Source: Clavibacter michiganensis subsp. insidiosus (GTDB lineage Bacteria > Actinomycetota > Actinomycetes > Actinomycetales > Microbacteriaceae). Taken from it: a stretch of 64,000 nucleotides of DNA. The notes under the pieces were generated by a model. That model was not told where the DNA came from, did not search any database, and saw only the letters and a list, made by a program, of their open reading frames with translations. Below, piece by piece: positions 42,613-52,287 of the stretch; position 1 is the first letter of the stretch; each line of letters opens with the position of its first letter. The stretch is from assembly GCF_002240565.1 (NCBI RefSeq), contig NZ_MZMO01000001.1:2170001-2234000 (forward strand). Reading direction: 5' to 3'. A program made the translations under genes and the position numbers.

Positions 42613-44076
42613 ATGGAGATCTTCAGGTATTCCGGTCCGACCTTCAGCCCGTACGACGACGACCGGACCCATGCGCCCGTGCCGACGGACGACGGGCCCT
42701 GGGCGGCGCCCGTGGCGGACGGGCCGCTGGACGCGACCGTGCCCCTACCGGGATCCAAGAGCCTGACGAACCGCGAGCTGGTGCTGTCCGCCCTCGCCGA
42801 CTCCCCCTCGACGCTGCGCGCGCCGCTGCGCTCCCGCGACACCCGCCTGATGGTGGAGGCGCTGCGCGCGCTCGGCACCGTCATCGAGGAGGTCCCCGGC
42901 GACGGAGGCTTCGGGCCCGACCTGCGGATCACCCCGGCGGAGCTCGCGGGCGGGATCACCATCGAGTGCGGCCTCGCCGGCACCGTGATGCGCTTCCTCC
43001 CGCCCGTCGCCGCCCTGGCCCTCGGGCCCGTCTCCTTCGACGGCGACCCGAGCGCCCGCCGCCGCCCCATGTCGGGCACCATCGAGGCGCTCCGGGCGCT
43101 CGGGGTCGACGTCAACGACGACGGCCGCCGCACGCTGCCGTTCAGCCTGTACGGCACCGGGGAGGTGCCGGGCGGCGAGATCGCCATCGACGCATCCGCC
43201 TCGAGCCAGTTCGTCTCCGGCCTCCTGCTCGCCGCGCCCCGGTTCGCCCAGGGGCTGCGGCTGCGCCACACCGGCCAGAAGCTGCCGAGCATGCCGCACA
43301 TCGAGATGACGATCCGCACGCTCGCGGAGCGCGGGGTCGCGGTCGAGAGCCAGGAGCCCGGCCTCTGGATCGTGCCGGCCTCCCCCATCGCCGGCCGGGA
43401 CCTCCGCATCGAGCCGGACCTGTCCAACGCCGCGCCCTTCCTCGCCGCCGCCCTCGTCGCGGGCGGCCGCGTCCAGGTCCCCGGCTGGCCCGCGGAGACG
43501 ACGCAGGTCGGCGCCGACCTCGCGCACCTGCTGCCGCGGTTCGGCGCGACCGTCACGCGCGAGGGCGACGCGCTCGTCGTCGACGGCGGCCCGGGCCTCG
43601 CCGCGGGCGGGCGGATCCCCGGCGTCGACCTCGACCTCAGCACCGGCGGCGAGCTGGCGCCCGCGCTGGTCGCGCTCGCGGCCCTCGCCGACGGGCCCAG
43701 CCGCATCACGGGCATCGGGCACCTGCGCGGGCACGAGACCGACCGGCTCGCGGCGCTGGCGGCGGAGATCACGGGGCTCGGCGGATCCGTCACGGAGCTC
43801 GAGGACGACCTCGCGATCGAGCCCGCCCCGCTGCACGGCGGCCCGTGGCGCGCCCACGAGGACCACCGCATGGCGACCGCGGGCGCGATCATCGGCCTGG
43901 CCGTGCCGGGCGTCGAGATCGACGACATCGGCACGACCGCGAAGACGCTGCCCGAGTTCCCCGAGCTGTGGCTCGGCCCGCTGCTCGGCCGCGCGCCGCG
44001 CGCCGCCGTCGACCCCCTCGCGCTCGGCGGGATCACCGGACCGGGCACCGCGGGCGGGCTCGGCGGGCTCCTGTGA
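42613..44076 (+). CDS. aroA: 3-phosphoshikimate 1-carboxyvinyltransferase (EPSP synthase)
   Basis: AroA transfers enolpyruvate from PEP to shikimate 3-phosphate, step six of aromatic amino-acid synthesis and the glyphosate target. The 487-residue protein has [19 protein letters not shown], the PEP-site loop [12 protein letters not shown] (LAGT instead of NAGT), [12 protein letters not shown], and [14 protein letters not shown]. The N-terminal 45 residues are longer than in E. coli AroA. Translation of rsgA is coupled by a GTGA overlap. Confidence 0.94.
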   Translation: MEIFRYSGPTFSPYDDDRTHAPVPTDDGPWAAPVADGPLDATVPLPGSKSLTNRELVLSALADSPSTLRAPLRSRDTRLMVEALRALGTVIEEVPGDGGFGPDLRITPAELAGGITIECGLAGTVMRFLPPVAALALGPVSFDGDPSARRRPMSGTIEALRALGVDVNDDGRRTLPFSLYGTGEVPGGEIAIDASASSQFVSGLLLAAPRFAQGLRLRHTGQKLPSMPHIEMTIRTLAERGVAVESQEPGLWIVPASPIAGRDLRIEPDLSNAAPFLAAALVAGGRVQVPGWPAETTQVGADLAHLLPRFGATVTREGDALVVDGGPGLAAGGRIPGVDLDLSTGGELAPALVALAALADGPSRITGIGHLRGHETDRLAALAAEITGLGGSVTELEDDLAIEPAPLHGGPWRAHEDHRMATAGAIIGLAVPGVEIDDIGTTAKTLPEFPELWLGPLLGRAPRAAVDPLALGGITGPGTAGGLGGLL

Positions 44077-45149
44077 GCTGGCTCGCGGATCCGGAGGAGG
44101 ACGACGGCGTCTGGGACGCCTACGACGAGTCCTCGGTGCGCGTGCGGCCGAACCCGAAGGGCAACAAGCCGCGCAGCAAGCAGCGGCCCGGTCACACCGA
44201 CTCCGTCGAGGGGCGCGTGCTCACGGTCGACCGCGGCCGCTTCGGCGTGCTGGTGGGCGAGGACACCGCGGACGAGCACACGCTCATCGCCACGCGCGCC
44301 CGGGAGCTCGGCAAGAAGGCGGTGGTCACGAACGACCGCGTCGACATCGTGGGCGACACCTCGGGCGACGAGGGCAGCCTGTCGCGCATCGTGCGCATCG
44401 CGCCGCGTCGGACGCTGCTCCGCCGCAGCGCCGACGACTCCGACGCCGTCGAGCGCGTGATCGTCGCCAACGCCGACCAGATGCTCATCGTCGTCGCGGC
44501 CGCCGAGCCCGAGCCGCGCGCGCGCCTCGTCGACCGCTACCTGGTGGCCGCGTTCGACGCCGGGATCCAGCCGATCCTCTGCATCACCAAGTCCGACGTC
44601 GCCGACCCCGCGCCCTTCGCCGCCCACTTCCGCGTGCTCGACGTGCCGGTCGTGCTCAGCCGCTCGGACGACGTGCCGCTCGACGAGCTGCGCGCGCTCC
44701 TCGCGGATCGCACGACCGTGGCGGTCGGCCACTCGGGCGTCGGGAAGTCGACGCTCGTCAACGCGCTCGTGCCGGACGCGAAGCGCGCCACGGGCGTCGT
44801 CAACCAGGTCACCGGGCGCGGCCGCCACACGTCGAGCTCCACCGTCTCCATGCGCGTCGAGACCAGCGACGGCGGCCACGGCTGGATCATCGACACCCCG
44901 GGCGTCCGCTCGTTCGGGCTCGGGCACGTGGACCCGGCGAACATCCTCCGCTCGTTCGCCAGCTACGCGCACCTCCCGGAGGGCGAGCCGCCGGGCGGGA
45001 TCCCGCTCACGGAGGCGCACGACTGGGAGATCGTCGACCGGGTCGAGGCGGGCGAGCTCGGGGACGCCGGGCGCGAGCGCCTGCACTCCCTCCAGCACCT
45101 CGTCGCCAACCGGTCGGACGCGTCGAAGGGCGACCAGGCCGATCGCTAG
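44073..45149 (+). CDS. rsgA: ribosome small-subunit-dependent GTPase RsgA, no zinc knuckle
   Basis: RsgA is a circularly permuted GTPase that checks late 30S assembly. An OB-fold region (about residues 50-110) is followed by G4 TKSD, then G1 GHSGVGKST and G3 DTPGVRSFG, the permuted order. The C-terminal zinc-binding segment of canonical RsgA (C-x4-C-x-H-x5-C type) is not present: the part after [14 protein letters not shown] has no cysteine, and the only Cys in the protein is in LCITKSD. GTG at 44073 overlaps the aroA stop. The TAG stop forms part of the -10 of the next gene. Confidence 0.92.
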   Translation: MSWLADPEEDDGVWDAYDESSVRVRPNPKGNKPRSKQRPGHTDSVEGRVLTVDRGRFGVLVGEDTADEHTLIATRARELGKKAVVTNDRVDIVGDTSGDEGSLSRIVRIAPRRTLLRRSADDSDAVERVIVANADQMLIVVAAAEPEPRARLVDRYLVAAFDAGIQPILCITKSDVADPAPFAAHFRVLDVPVVLSRSDDVPLDELRALLADRTTVAVGHSGVGKSTLVNALVPDAKRATGVVNQVTGRGRHTSSSTVSMRVETSDGGHGWIIDTPGVRSFGLGHVDPANILRSFASYAHLPEGEPPGGIPLTEAHDWEIVDRVEAGELGDAGRERLHSLQHLVANRSDASKGDQADR

Positions 45150-45152
45150 GCT
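45147..45152 (+). promoter_or_regulatory. -10 hexamer TAGGCT of hisN, overlapping the rsgA stop
   Basis: TAGGCT lies 7 nt before the GTG at 45160. Its first three bases are the rsgA stop codon. Confidence 0.45.
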
Positions 45153-45159
45153 CGACCCC

Positions 45160-45972
45160 GTGGCCTCCGAACCCCTGCACTCCCTGTCGTCCGACCTGCG
45201 GCTCGCGCGGGAGCTGGCCGACATGGCCGACGCGATCTCGCTCGACCGCTTCCGCTCGGCCGACCTCGCCATCGAGACCAAGGCCGACTCCAGCTGGGTC
45301 ACCGACGCCGACACGTCGGTCGAGCGGGCCATCCGCGCCGGGATCGCCGACAGCCGCCCGCACGACAGCGTGCTGGGCGAGGAGTACGGCACGTCCGGGT
45401 CGTCGTCCCGGCAGTGGATCGTCGATCCCATCGACGGCACCTCGAACTTCGCGCGCGGCGTGCCCGTCTGGGGCACCCTCATCGCGCTCGCGGTCGACGG
45501 CGTCCCCGTGGTCGGCGTCGTCAGCGCGCCCGCGCTCGGCCGCCGCTGGTGGGGCGCGACCGGCCTCGGTGCCTACGTGGACGACACGCTCGGCCAGGCC
45601 ACGACCTCGCAGGAGCGGCGGATCCGGGTCTCGGACGTCGACCGGCTCGAGGACGCCTCGATGAGCGTCGCCGGCGTGCAGCGCTGGCGCGATGCGGATC
45701 GGCTCGACGAGCTGCTCGACCTCTCCGGTCGAGTGAGGCGGTCCCGCGACTTCGGCGACATGTGGGCCTACATGCTGCTCGCCGAAGGACTCCTCGACAT
45801 CGCGGGCGAGCACGACCTCAAGCCCTACGACATGGCCGCCCTCATCCCCGTGATCGAGGAGGCGGGCGGGCGCTTCACGTCGATCGACGGCGAGTCGGGA
45901 CCGTGGCACGGATCCGCGCTCGCCACCAACGGGCGCCTCCACGACACCGTGCTGGCGGTCGTCGCGCGCTGA
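45160..45972 (+). CDS. hisN: histidinol-phosphatase HisN (inositol monophosphatase family)
   Basis: A 270-residue Mg-dependent sugar-phosphatase fold enzyme. Metal-binding motifs are [21 protein letters not shown] and [20 protein letters not shown]. The overall form matches the actinobacterial HisN type that dephosphorylates histidinol phosphate; a broader inositol-phosphatase activity cannot be excluded. GTG at 45160 is a likely leaderless start. Confidence 0.88.
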   Translation: MASEPLHSLSSDLRLARELADMADAISLDRFRSADLAIETKADSSWVTDADTSVERAIRAGIADSRPHDSVLGEEYGTSGSSSRQWIVDPIDGTSNFARGVPVWGTLIALAVDGVPVVGVVSAPALGRRWWGATGLGAYVDDTLGQATTSQERRIRVSDVDRLEDASMSVAGVQRWRDADRLDELLDLSGRVRRSRDFGDMWAYMLLAEGLLDIAGEHDLKPYDMAALIPVIEEAGGRFTSIDGESGPWHGSALATNGRLHDTVLAVVAR

Positions 45973-46002
45973 GCCGGACCGGCCGCGCCCCGAGCCGCCC
46001 GC

Positions 46003-47505
46003 TCAGGCGGTCGCGGCCTGCTGCCGACGGCGGCGGCACTGCCCGAGGTCGACCAGACCCAGCGTGAGGGCGACCGCGACCAGCGCGATCGTCACGAGGA
46101 AGCCGTTCCGGAACCCGTCGTGGTAGACGGCGAGGCTCGCGTCGCCGCCGCCCGTGGCCTCCGCGTAGAGCGTGCTGAAGAAGGTGGCCGACGCGGCCGC
46201 GACGCCCACGGCGGTGCCGACGCGCTGGCCGACCTGCGCCATGGATCCGGCGACGCCGCCCTCGGTCACGGGGATCTCGGCGAGCGTGAGCGTCTGGTTC
46301 GGCGAGATGACGAAGCCCGCCCCGACGCCCGCGACGAGCATGGCCGCGGCCATCGCCCGCGGCGTCGCCTCCTGCGGCGTGAGGACGGCGGCGAGGAGCA
46401 GCAGCGTGATGCCGACCCCGACGATCGCGAGGCCGATCACGACCAGCTGCCGGCCGAGGCGCGAGACGAGGCGCCCGCCGATCCACGCGGTGACGGCCGA
46501 CGACAGCGCGAACGGGATGCTGACCATGCCCGCGAAGACGGGCGCGAGGCCGAGCCCCTGCTGGAGGTACAGCGTCGTGAGCAGGAACACGGCGGGGATC
46601 GCGGCGAAGTACGCCGTGGCGATGAGGATCCCGTTGCGGTACGAGGACAGCTTGAAGAGCGCGAAGTGCACGACGGGCGACTTCCCCGACCGCTCGTAGC
46701 GCCGCTCCCTCGCGACGAAGAGCGCCGCGGCGACGACGGCCCCGGCGAGCCAGATCCACCGGAGCGGGTCGTCGTCGGGCCCGCCCGTCGTGAGGACGAA
46801 CGGCAGCATGAGCGAGAACGTGGCGACCGCCAGGAGCACGACGCCGACGGGGTCGAGGCCCGTCTTCGCCTGGGGCTTCGCCGGCTTCCACGGCAGCAGC
46901 TTGAGCGCGAACGCGATGGCGACGATGCCGAGCGGGATGTTCATCCAGAACAGCAGGCGCCAGCCATCCTCCGGGCCGCCGAGCTGGATCAGCAGGCCGC
47001 CGAGCGTCGGCCCGAACGCCGTGGAGATGCCGACGACGGCGCCGAGCAGTCCGAAGGCGCGCGCCCGCTCCTCCCCCTGGAAGAGCTGCTGGATGAGGCC
47101 GAGCACCTGCGGCATCTGGATGCCAGCGGCGACGCCCTGCAGGATCCGCGCGATCACCAGCGTCTTCACGTCCGGCGCGATGGCGCAGAGCAGGCTCGCG
47201 ATGGTGAACGCGCTGAGGCCGACCACGAACATGGGCCGGCGGCTCTTGATGTAGCCGAGGCGGCCGGCGGGGACGAGGGCCAGGCCGAAGGCGAGCGCGT
47301 AGCCGACGACGATGAGCTGCAGGTCGGTGGATCCGGCGCCGAGCGACTCCTCGATCGACGGGAGCCCGACGTTGACCTTCGAGTGGTCGAGGATCGTGAG
47401 CCCCGCGACGCCGACGCAGACCGATAAGGCCTGCCAGCGGGTGCGCTCCTAGTCGTCCGTCGAGATCGGGGTCGGGGTCGTGCCCGTGGTGGTGCGTCCG
47501 GTCAT
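46003..47505 (-). pseudogene. EmrB/QacA-type MFS transporter gene with in-frame nonsense codon 19
   Basis: From ATG at 47505 the frame reads M-T-G-R-T-T-T-G and onward to S-T-D-D, then TAG at 47449-47451, then E-R-T-R-W-Q-A-L-S-V-C-V and a complete DHA2-type transporter with about 14 helices down to TGA at 46003. The sequence after the stop includes membrane helix 1 (VCVGVAGLTILDHSKVNVGL), typical of the EmrB/QacA family. No ATG, GTG or TTG occurs between the stop and ATG 47232, which would skip the first two helices. So the transporter is disrupted unless the stop is read through or is a sequencing error. The ancestral codon was perhaps CAG. Confidence 0.82.
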
Positions 47506-47520
47506 GAGGTATCGAATCCC

Positions 47521-47537
47521 ATACACGGACTATGTAT
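47521..47537. promoter_or_regulatory. AT-rich operator-like dyad upstream of the MFS gene
   Basis: ATACA and TGTAT flank a 7-bp centre in an unusually AT-rich patch (47506-47540) directly before the MFS start. It resembles a binding site for a TetR or MarR-type repressor. The rest of the 239-bp gap to the next gene is GC-rich and shows no convincing small gene. Confidence 0.35.
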
Positions 47538-47670
47538 TCCCGCTCCCGTGAGCGCAGGCGAGATGCCCCGACCGGCGTGCTCCTCATCTGGGGGAATCGT
47601 CCGGCGTGTCCCTATGCTGAACAGCGGGCCAACAGCGTCCGCCGGAGCGGGCCGCCGGGGATCCCGCTCC

Positions 47671-47676
47671 TACTCT
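47671..47676 (+). promoter_or_regulatory. candidate -10 TACTCT of the ABC importer operon
   Basis: TACTCT is followed by about 68 nt of leader before the ATG at 47745, which has GAGAGGA as Shine-Dalgarno. There is no clear -35. Confidence 0.3.
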
Positions 47677-47744
47677 GGGGACTTCGTGCCGGTCCGGCGC
47701 GACCGCCCGCGAGCACACCGACGTGCTCACCCCGAGAGGACACC

Positions 47745-48827
47745 ATGAAGAACCGCGCCCGCCGCCTCCCCGTCTCGCTCGCCGCCGTGGTCGCGGCCGG
47801 TCTCGCCCTCGGCGGATGCGGGTCGTCCGCCGACAGCGGCACCGCGGATCCGGCGGTCTCCCCCGCCTCCGGCGACACGCTCATCGTCTACACCAACTCG
47901 AACGGGGACGGCCGCGGGGACTGGGTCACGGCGGAGGCCGCCAAGGCCGGCTTCGACATCCAGATCGTGGGCCTCGGCGGCGCCGACCTCGCCAACCGCA
48001 TCGTCGCCGAGAAGAACAACCCGGTCGGGGACGTGGTGTTCGGACTCAACAACATGTACTTCGAGAACCTCAAGGCGGAAGACGCCATCACCGCCTACAC
48101 GCCCGCGTGGTCGGGCGAGGTCGACCAGGCCGCCGGCGACCCCGCCGACGGCGCGTACTGGCCGCTCGTGGAGCAGGCCATCGTCACCGTCCACGACGCG
48201 AAGCAGACCTCGGGCGGCGACGTGCCGAAGGACGTCAGCGACCTCTACTCCTCGAAGTACGAGGGGAAGTACGAGGTGAACACGCGGCTCGGCGAGGCGA
48301 CCCCGCAGCTCATCCTCGCGGGCCTCCTCGCGCCCTACGAGGACCCGGACGGCGACCTCGGCATCAGCGACGAGGGCTGGGAGGTCGTGAAGGACTACTT
48401 CGCGAACGGATCCCCGGCCGTCGAGGGCACCGACCTCTACGCCCGCCTCTCCCGAGGCGAGGTCGCGTTCGGCACTCTCGCCTCCAGCGGCATCGCGGCG
48501 CGCGACGCGCAGTACGGCACCGCCACCGAGATCGTCCCGGCGAAGGCCGGCGTCCCGTTCGTCACCGAGCAGATCGCGGAGATCGCCGGCACGAAGAAGG
48601 AGGAGCGCGCCCGCGCGTTCATCGACTGGTTCGGCAGCGCCGACGTGCAGGGGGCGTTCGCGGAGAAGTTCTCGAGCTACCCCGTCAACACGACGGCACG
48701 CGAGAAGGCGCTCCCGGCCGTCAAGGAGCTCATCGAGTCGCTCGACAAGCAGGACGTCGACTACGGCTTCGTGCGCGAGCACATCGCCGACTGGGTCGAG
48801 AAGACCGAGCTGGAGTACCTGCCCTGA
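47745..48827 (+). CDS. ABC transporter substrate-binding lipoprotein (iron/phosphonate-type)
   Basis: A 360-residue family 1 extracellular solute-binding protein. A basic N-terminus and hydrophobic stretch end in the lipobox LALGGC with Cys25. The mature part has TLIVYTNSNGDGRGDWVTAE and GDVVFGLNNMYFENL, matching the ferric-ion/thiamine/2-aminoethylphosphonate binding group. No Tyr pair typical of FbpA ferric sites is obvious, so the ligand remains open. The stop overlaps the ATPase start (TGATG), and an ATPase and a double permease follow. Confidence 0.88.
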   Translation: MKNRARRLPVSLAAVVAAGLALGGCGSSADSGTADPAVSPASGDTLIVYTNSNGDGRGDWVTAEAAKAGFDIQIVGLGGADLANRIVAEKNNPVGDVVFGLNNMYFENLKAEDAITAYTPAWSGEVDQAAGDPADGAYWPLVEQAIVTVHDAKQTSGGDVPKDVSDLYSSKYEGKYEVNTRLGEATPQLILAGLLAPYEDPDGDLGISDEGWEVVKDYFANGSPAVEGTDLYARLSRGEVAFGTLASSGIAARDAQYGTATEIVPAKAGVPFVTEQIAEIAGTKKEERARAFIDWFGSADVQGAFAEKFSSYPVNTTAREKALPAVKELIESLDKQDVDYGFVREHIADWVEKTELEYLP

Positions 48828-49855
48828 TGATCCGCTTCGACGACGTCGAGGTGCGCTTCGGCGACCAGGTGGCGATCCCCGGGCTCGACCTCGAGATCCA
48901 CGAGGGCGAGTTCTTCACCCTCCTCGGGCCGTCCGGCTGCGGCAAGACGACCGCGCTCCGGACGCTCGCCGGCTTCGTGGATCCCAGCCGCGGCGACATC
49001 GTGATCGACGGCCAGGTCGCCACGCGCCTCCCCAGCGAGAAGCGCCGCGTCGGCATGGTCTTCCAGAACTACGCGCTCTTCCCGAGCATGTCGGTGCGGC
49101 AGAACATCGCGTTCGGCCTCACGGTCCGGAAGGCCGGCAAGGCCGAGACCGACCGCCTCGTGCGCGCGATCGCCGACCAGGTCGAGCTGAGCGCGGCCCA
49201 GCTCGACAAGAACGTGGCCGAGCTCTCCGGCGGGCAGCAGCAGCGCGTCGCCATCGCGCGGGCGCTCGTGCTCGAGCCGCGGATCCTCCTGCTCGACGAG
49301 CCGCTCTCCAACCTCGACGCCAAGCTCCGCGTGCAGCTGCGCGACCAGCTGAAGGGCCTGCAGTCGCGCCTCGGCATCACGACCGTCTACGTCACGCACG
49401 ACCAGGAGGAGGCGCTCACCATGAGCGACCGCATCGCGGTCTTCGACGCCGGGCGCATCGAGCAGGTCGGCACGCCGGAGGACATCTACGACCGGTCGGC
49501 CACCGAGTTCGTCGCGACCTTCGTCGGCGCCATCAACGCGCTCGGCCCCTCGACGGTCGCGCGCCTCCGTGAGGCCGGCGCCACGGACCTCGACGCCTCA
49601 GGCCGCGCGTACGTGCGGCTCGAGCGCGTGTCGGTGGCCGCCCGCGACGCCGCCGGAGCGGATCCGCGCCGCGTGCGCCTCGACGGCGTGGTCGCCGAGC
49701 GCAAGTACCACGGCTCCTACAGCACCTACCGGGTCGACCTCGGGGACGACGCCGTCGAGGCGCTCGTCGCCGAGACGGGCGCGCCGCCGCTGGCTCCCGG
49801 CACCGAGGTCGTCGTGGGCATCGACCCGGCCGCGATCCTGCAGTACCGGTCGTAG
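48827..49855 (+). CDS. ABC transporter ATP-binding protein (FbpC/PotA type)
   Basis: A 342-residue importer ATPase. Walker A is LLGPSGCGKTTAL, the Q-loop VFQNYALFPS, the signature [15 protein letters not shown], Walker B ILLLDEPLSNLDAKLR, and the switch His VTHDQEEAL. A C-terminal TOBE-like domain (about residues 260-340) ends AAILQYRS. It energises the fused permease encoded 3 nt downstream. Confidence 0.93.
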   Translation: MIRFDDVEVRFGDQVAIPGLDLEIHEGEFFTLLGPSGCGKTTALRTLAGFVDPSRGDIVIDGQVATRLPSEKRRVGMVFQNYALFPSMSVRQNIAFGLTVRKAGKAETDRLVRAIADQVELSAAQLDKNVAELSGGQQQRVAIARALVLEPRILLLDEPLSNLDAKLRVQLRDQLKGLQSRLGITTVYVTHDQEEALTMSDRIAVFDAGRIEQVGTPEDIYDRSATEFVATFVGAINALGPSTVARLREAGATDLDASGRAYVRLERVSVAARDAAGADPRRVRLDGVVAERKYHGSYSTYRVDLGDDAVEALVAETGAPPLAPGTEVVVGIDPAAILQYRS

Positions 49856-49857
49856 CC

Positions 49858-51669
49858 GTGCGCACCCCCGTCCGCGCCCTGCTGCGCTCGCCCCTCGGCG
49901 TCGTGGTGCTCATCGCCGCGCTCTGGTTCGTCGTCACGTTCCTGGTGTTCCCGAACGCGAACCTGCTCGTCACGACCTTCTTCCCCGACGGCGCGTTCAG
50001 CGGCCGGGCGCTCGAGAAGCTCCTGAGCTCCGACCGGGCGATGCGCAGCGTCGGCAACAGCCTCCTGCTCGCGGTGACCCTCGCGATCACAGTCAACGTG
50101 GTCGGCATCTTCATCGTGCTGGTGACCGAGTACTTCGTGGTGCGCGGGTCCCGCGTCCTCTGGCTCGGCTACGCCACGACGCTCATCTACGGCGGCATCG
50201 TGCTCGCCGCCGGTTACAACTTCATCTACGGCCGCTACGGGTTCGTGACCGCCCTCGCGCAGCGGGCGTTCCCCGACCTCGATCCCGACTGGTTCTCGGG
50301 GTACTTCGCGGTCGTCATCGTGATGACCTTCGCCACCACCACGAACCACATGCTCTTCCTCCGCTCGTCGCTCGCGGCGATCGACCACCAGACCATCGAG
50401 GCCGCCCGGAGTATGGGCGCGGGCACCGGGCGCATCCTCTTCCGCATCGTGCTGCCGGCGCTGCGGCCCATGATCTTCGCGGTCACCGTGCTCACGTTCC
50501 TCACCGGCCTCGGGGCGCTCACCGCCCCGCTGGTGCTCGGCGGCACGGGCTTCCAGACAGTGGCGCCGATGATCGTGACGTTCTCCAAGAGCACGAGCTC
50601 GCGCGACCTCGCGGCCCTGCTCGCGATCGTGCTGGGCGTCGCGACCATCGTGCTGCTGGCGATCATGAACCGCGTCGAGAAGTCGGGCGTGTACTTCTCG
50701 GTGGCCAAGGTGGCGACCCCGCTGCAGAAGCAGCGCATCCGGAACCCGGTCGTGAACGGCGTCGTGCACGTCGTCGCGTACGCGCTGTTCGTGGTCTACG
50801 CGCTGCCGGTGATCCTCATCGTGCTCTTCTCGTTCCTCGACTCGAAGAGCGTGCAGACGGGCACCATCACGTGGGACTCCTTCACCCTGCGGAACTACGC
50901 GACCGTGCTCGGCTCCCCCGACGTGCTCCGGCCCTTCATCGTGAGCCTCGTCTACAGCGCGCTGGCCGCCGTGATCGTCGTGGCCGGCCTACTGTTCGTA
51001 GCGCGCCTGATCCAGCGCAACCGCAACTGGGTCACCGCGACGCTGGAGTACCTGCTGCACATCCCGTGGATCCTCCCGACGATCCTCATCGCGCTCGCGC
51101 TCCTGCAGACCTTCGACCGGCCGCAGCCGCTCATCGGCGGGCAGGTGCTCACGGGCACGACGTGGCTGCTGCTCGTGGCGTACATCATCGTCAAGGTGCC
51201 GTTCACGCTGCGCCTGCTGAAGGCGGCGTTCGCGAGCGTGCCGCAGTCGTTGGAGGACGCGGCGCGTATCCTGGGCGCGAAGTCGCTCACGACGTTCCGG
51301 CGGGTGCTGGTGCCGCTCGTGATCCCCACGGTCGCCGCCATCACGGCGCTCAACTTCAACAGCCTGCTCGACGACTACGACGCGGCCGTGTTCCTCTACC
51401 AGCCGCTGTACGAGCCGCTCGGCATCGCCATCAAGGCCAGCACCGAGGGTGAGGCGAACCTCGACTCGATGAGCATCACGTTCGTCTACACGGTGCTGCT
51501 CATGATCATCATGGGGCTCACGATGTACCTCGTGTACGGGCGCTCGGGCGGGCGGAAGCGCCGACCGGGACGCACCGGGTCGCCCGCGGTGGAGACCACG
51601 GCGCCGGCGCTCGCCACGAGCGATCCGGGAGCGCCCGCGCCGACGGCGCCCCGCGCGCCCGTGGGCTGA
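49858..51669 (+). CDS. ABC transporter permease with two fused transmembrane domains (FbpB type)
   Basis: A 603-residue permease with about 12 helices, two BPD_transp_1 halves in one chain. Each half has an EAA loop for ATPase docking: EAARSMGAGTGRILFRIVLP (about residue 180) and EDAARILGAKSLTTFRRVLV (about 460). Ferric-iron and related importers often have such fused permeases. The C-terminal 35 residues are a Pro/Ala/Thr-rich cytoplasmic tail. GTG at 49858 follows the ATPase stop by 2 nt. Confidence 0.92.
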   Translation: MRTPVRALLRSPLGVVVLIAALWFVVTFLVFPNANLLVTTFFPDGAFSGRALEKLLSSDRAMRSVGNSLLLAVTLAITVNVVGIFIVLVTEYFVVRGSRVLWLGYATTLIYGGIVLAAGYNFIYGRYGFVTALAQRAFPDLDPDWFSGYFAVVIVMTFATTTNHMLFLRSSLAAIDHQTIEAARSMGAGTGRILFRIVLPALRPMIFAVTVLTFLTGLGALTAPLVLGGTGFQTVAPMIVTFSKSTSSRDLAALLAIVLGVATIVLLAIMNRVEKSGVYFSVAKVATPLQKQRIRNPVVNGVVHVVAYALFVVYALPVILIVLFSFLDSKSVQTGTITWDSFTLRNYATVLGSPDVLRPFIVSLVYSALAAVIVVAGLLFVARLIQRNRNWVTATLEYLLHIPWILPTILIALALLQTFDRPQPLIGGQVLTGTTWLLLVAYIIVKVPFTLRLLKAAFASVPQSLEDAARILGAKSLTTFRRVLVPLVIPTVAAITALNFNSLLDDYDAAVFLYQPLYEPLGIAIKASTEGEANLDSMSITFVYTVLLMIIMGLTMYLVYGRSGGRKRRPGRTGSPAVETTAPALATSDPGAPAPTAPRAPVG

Positions 51670-51683
51670 ACCGCCTCCGCGCC

Positions 51684-51721
51684 GACGCGAGGCCCCGTCC
51701 GGATGGACGGGGCCTCGCGTC
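51684..51721. terminator. bidirectional terminator between the permease gene and ssrA
   Basis: A perfect 17-bp stem (GACGCGAGGCCCCGTCC and its complement) with the loop GGAT. It serves the ABC operon on the plus strand and ssrA on the minus strand. Confidence 0.85.
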
Positions 51722-51768
51722 TCGCCGGACGGATCCGGTCCTCGACGAGCGTGGTACATGCGACGCGA

Positions 51769-52144
51769 TGGTGGAGATGCGGGGAATCGAACCCCGGTCC
51801 ACTGCTGTAATCCTGCGCCTTCTACGGGTGTATCCAGGAAAGGCGTCCTGCTCGGCCCCGGAACTTGCTCCTGGCATCTGATCCGACGGGCCCAGCCTCA
51901 GTTCGAGTCCCGCGCGGCCCTGAGGCACGACCGCGCAGCGAGCTCCCTAATCTGACGCCGACTTACCGGTTAGAGAGCATCCCCGGGTCGACGGTCCTGT
52001 TAGTGCGCTCGCTTAGGCAGCAAGAGCGAAGGACGACTGCTTGTTATTGGCAGTTGTATTTTGCAGAGAGCGTTTACGAGATGGCCCTGCATCCTCGACC
52101 CGCTTCTCGCAGTCATTCAGGCAATGTCGAAACCGATCATCCCC
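51769..52144 (-). ncRNA. ssrA: transfer-messenger RNA (tmRNA)
   Basis: tmRNA rescues stalled ribosomes by trans-translation. The 376-nt RNA starts GGGGATGATCGGTTTCGACA, whose first seven bases pair with CATCTCC near the 3' end to form the tRNA-like acceptor stem. The 3' end carries the T-arm GGTTCGATTCC and an encoded CCA. The internal reading frame codes the tag A-N-N-K-Q-S-S-F-A-L-A-A with TAA stop at 52013-52015, ending in the protease signal LAA. smpB lies just upstream. The first annotation clue, a T-loop resembling a tRNA, is explained by this gene. Confidence 0.95.
52013..52051 (-). other. tmRNA proteolysis-tag reading frame
   Basis: GCC AAT AAC AAG and so on encodes the 12-residue tag ANNKQSSFALAA followed by TAA. 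The resume codon is taken as GCC because tags of this type begin with alanine. Confidence 0.75.
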
Positions 52145-52205
52145 ATGAACGGCAGAGCGCCTCGAGAGGCACCCGAGCCGGGTCGCATGTTCCACGCTGT
52201 CGAGT

Positions 52206-52211
52206 TGTCAA
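52206..52211 (-). promoter_or_regulatory. -35 element TTGACA of ssrA
   Basis: A perfect TTGACA on the reverse strand lies about 62 nt before the tmRNA 5' end. The -10 at 16-18 bp spacing is weak (CATGCG/ATGCGA), and a transcript from there would need 5' processing, as is normal for tmRNA. The 143-bp gap 52145-52287 holds nothing else. Confidence 0.4.
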
Positions 52212-52287
52212 TCGCCGGTCGCGTCCTGCGCGACCAGCCCTCCATGATACCCGACCGGAGACGGGCGCACCACCGGGAGGAGCGGTC

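Noticed and set aside
47548..47748. A 66-residue plus-strand ORF before the ABC importer
   Set aside because: Pro/Arg/Ser-rich composition, no ribosome binding site, and it overlaps the probable promoter and leader of the importer.
51771..51800. tRNA gene suggested by GGTTCGATTCC and CCA
   Set aside because: No matching anticodon or D arm lies nearby; it is the 3' tRNA-like end of ssrA.
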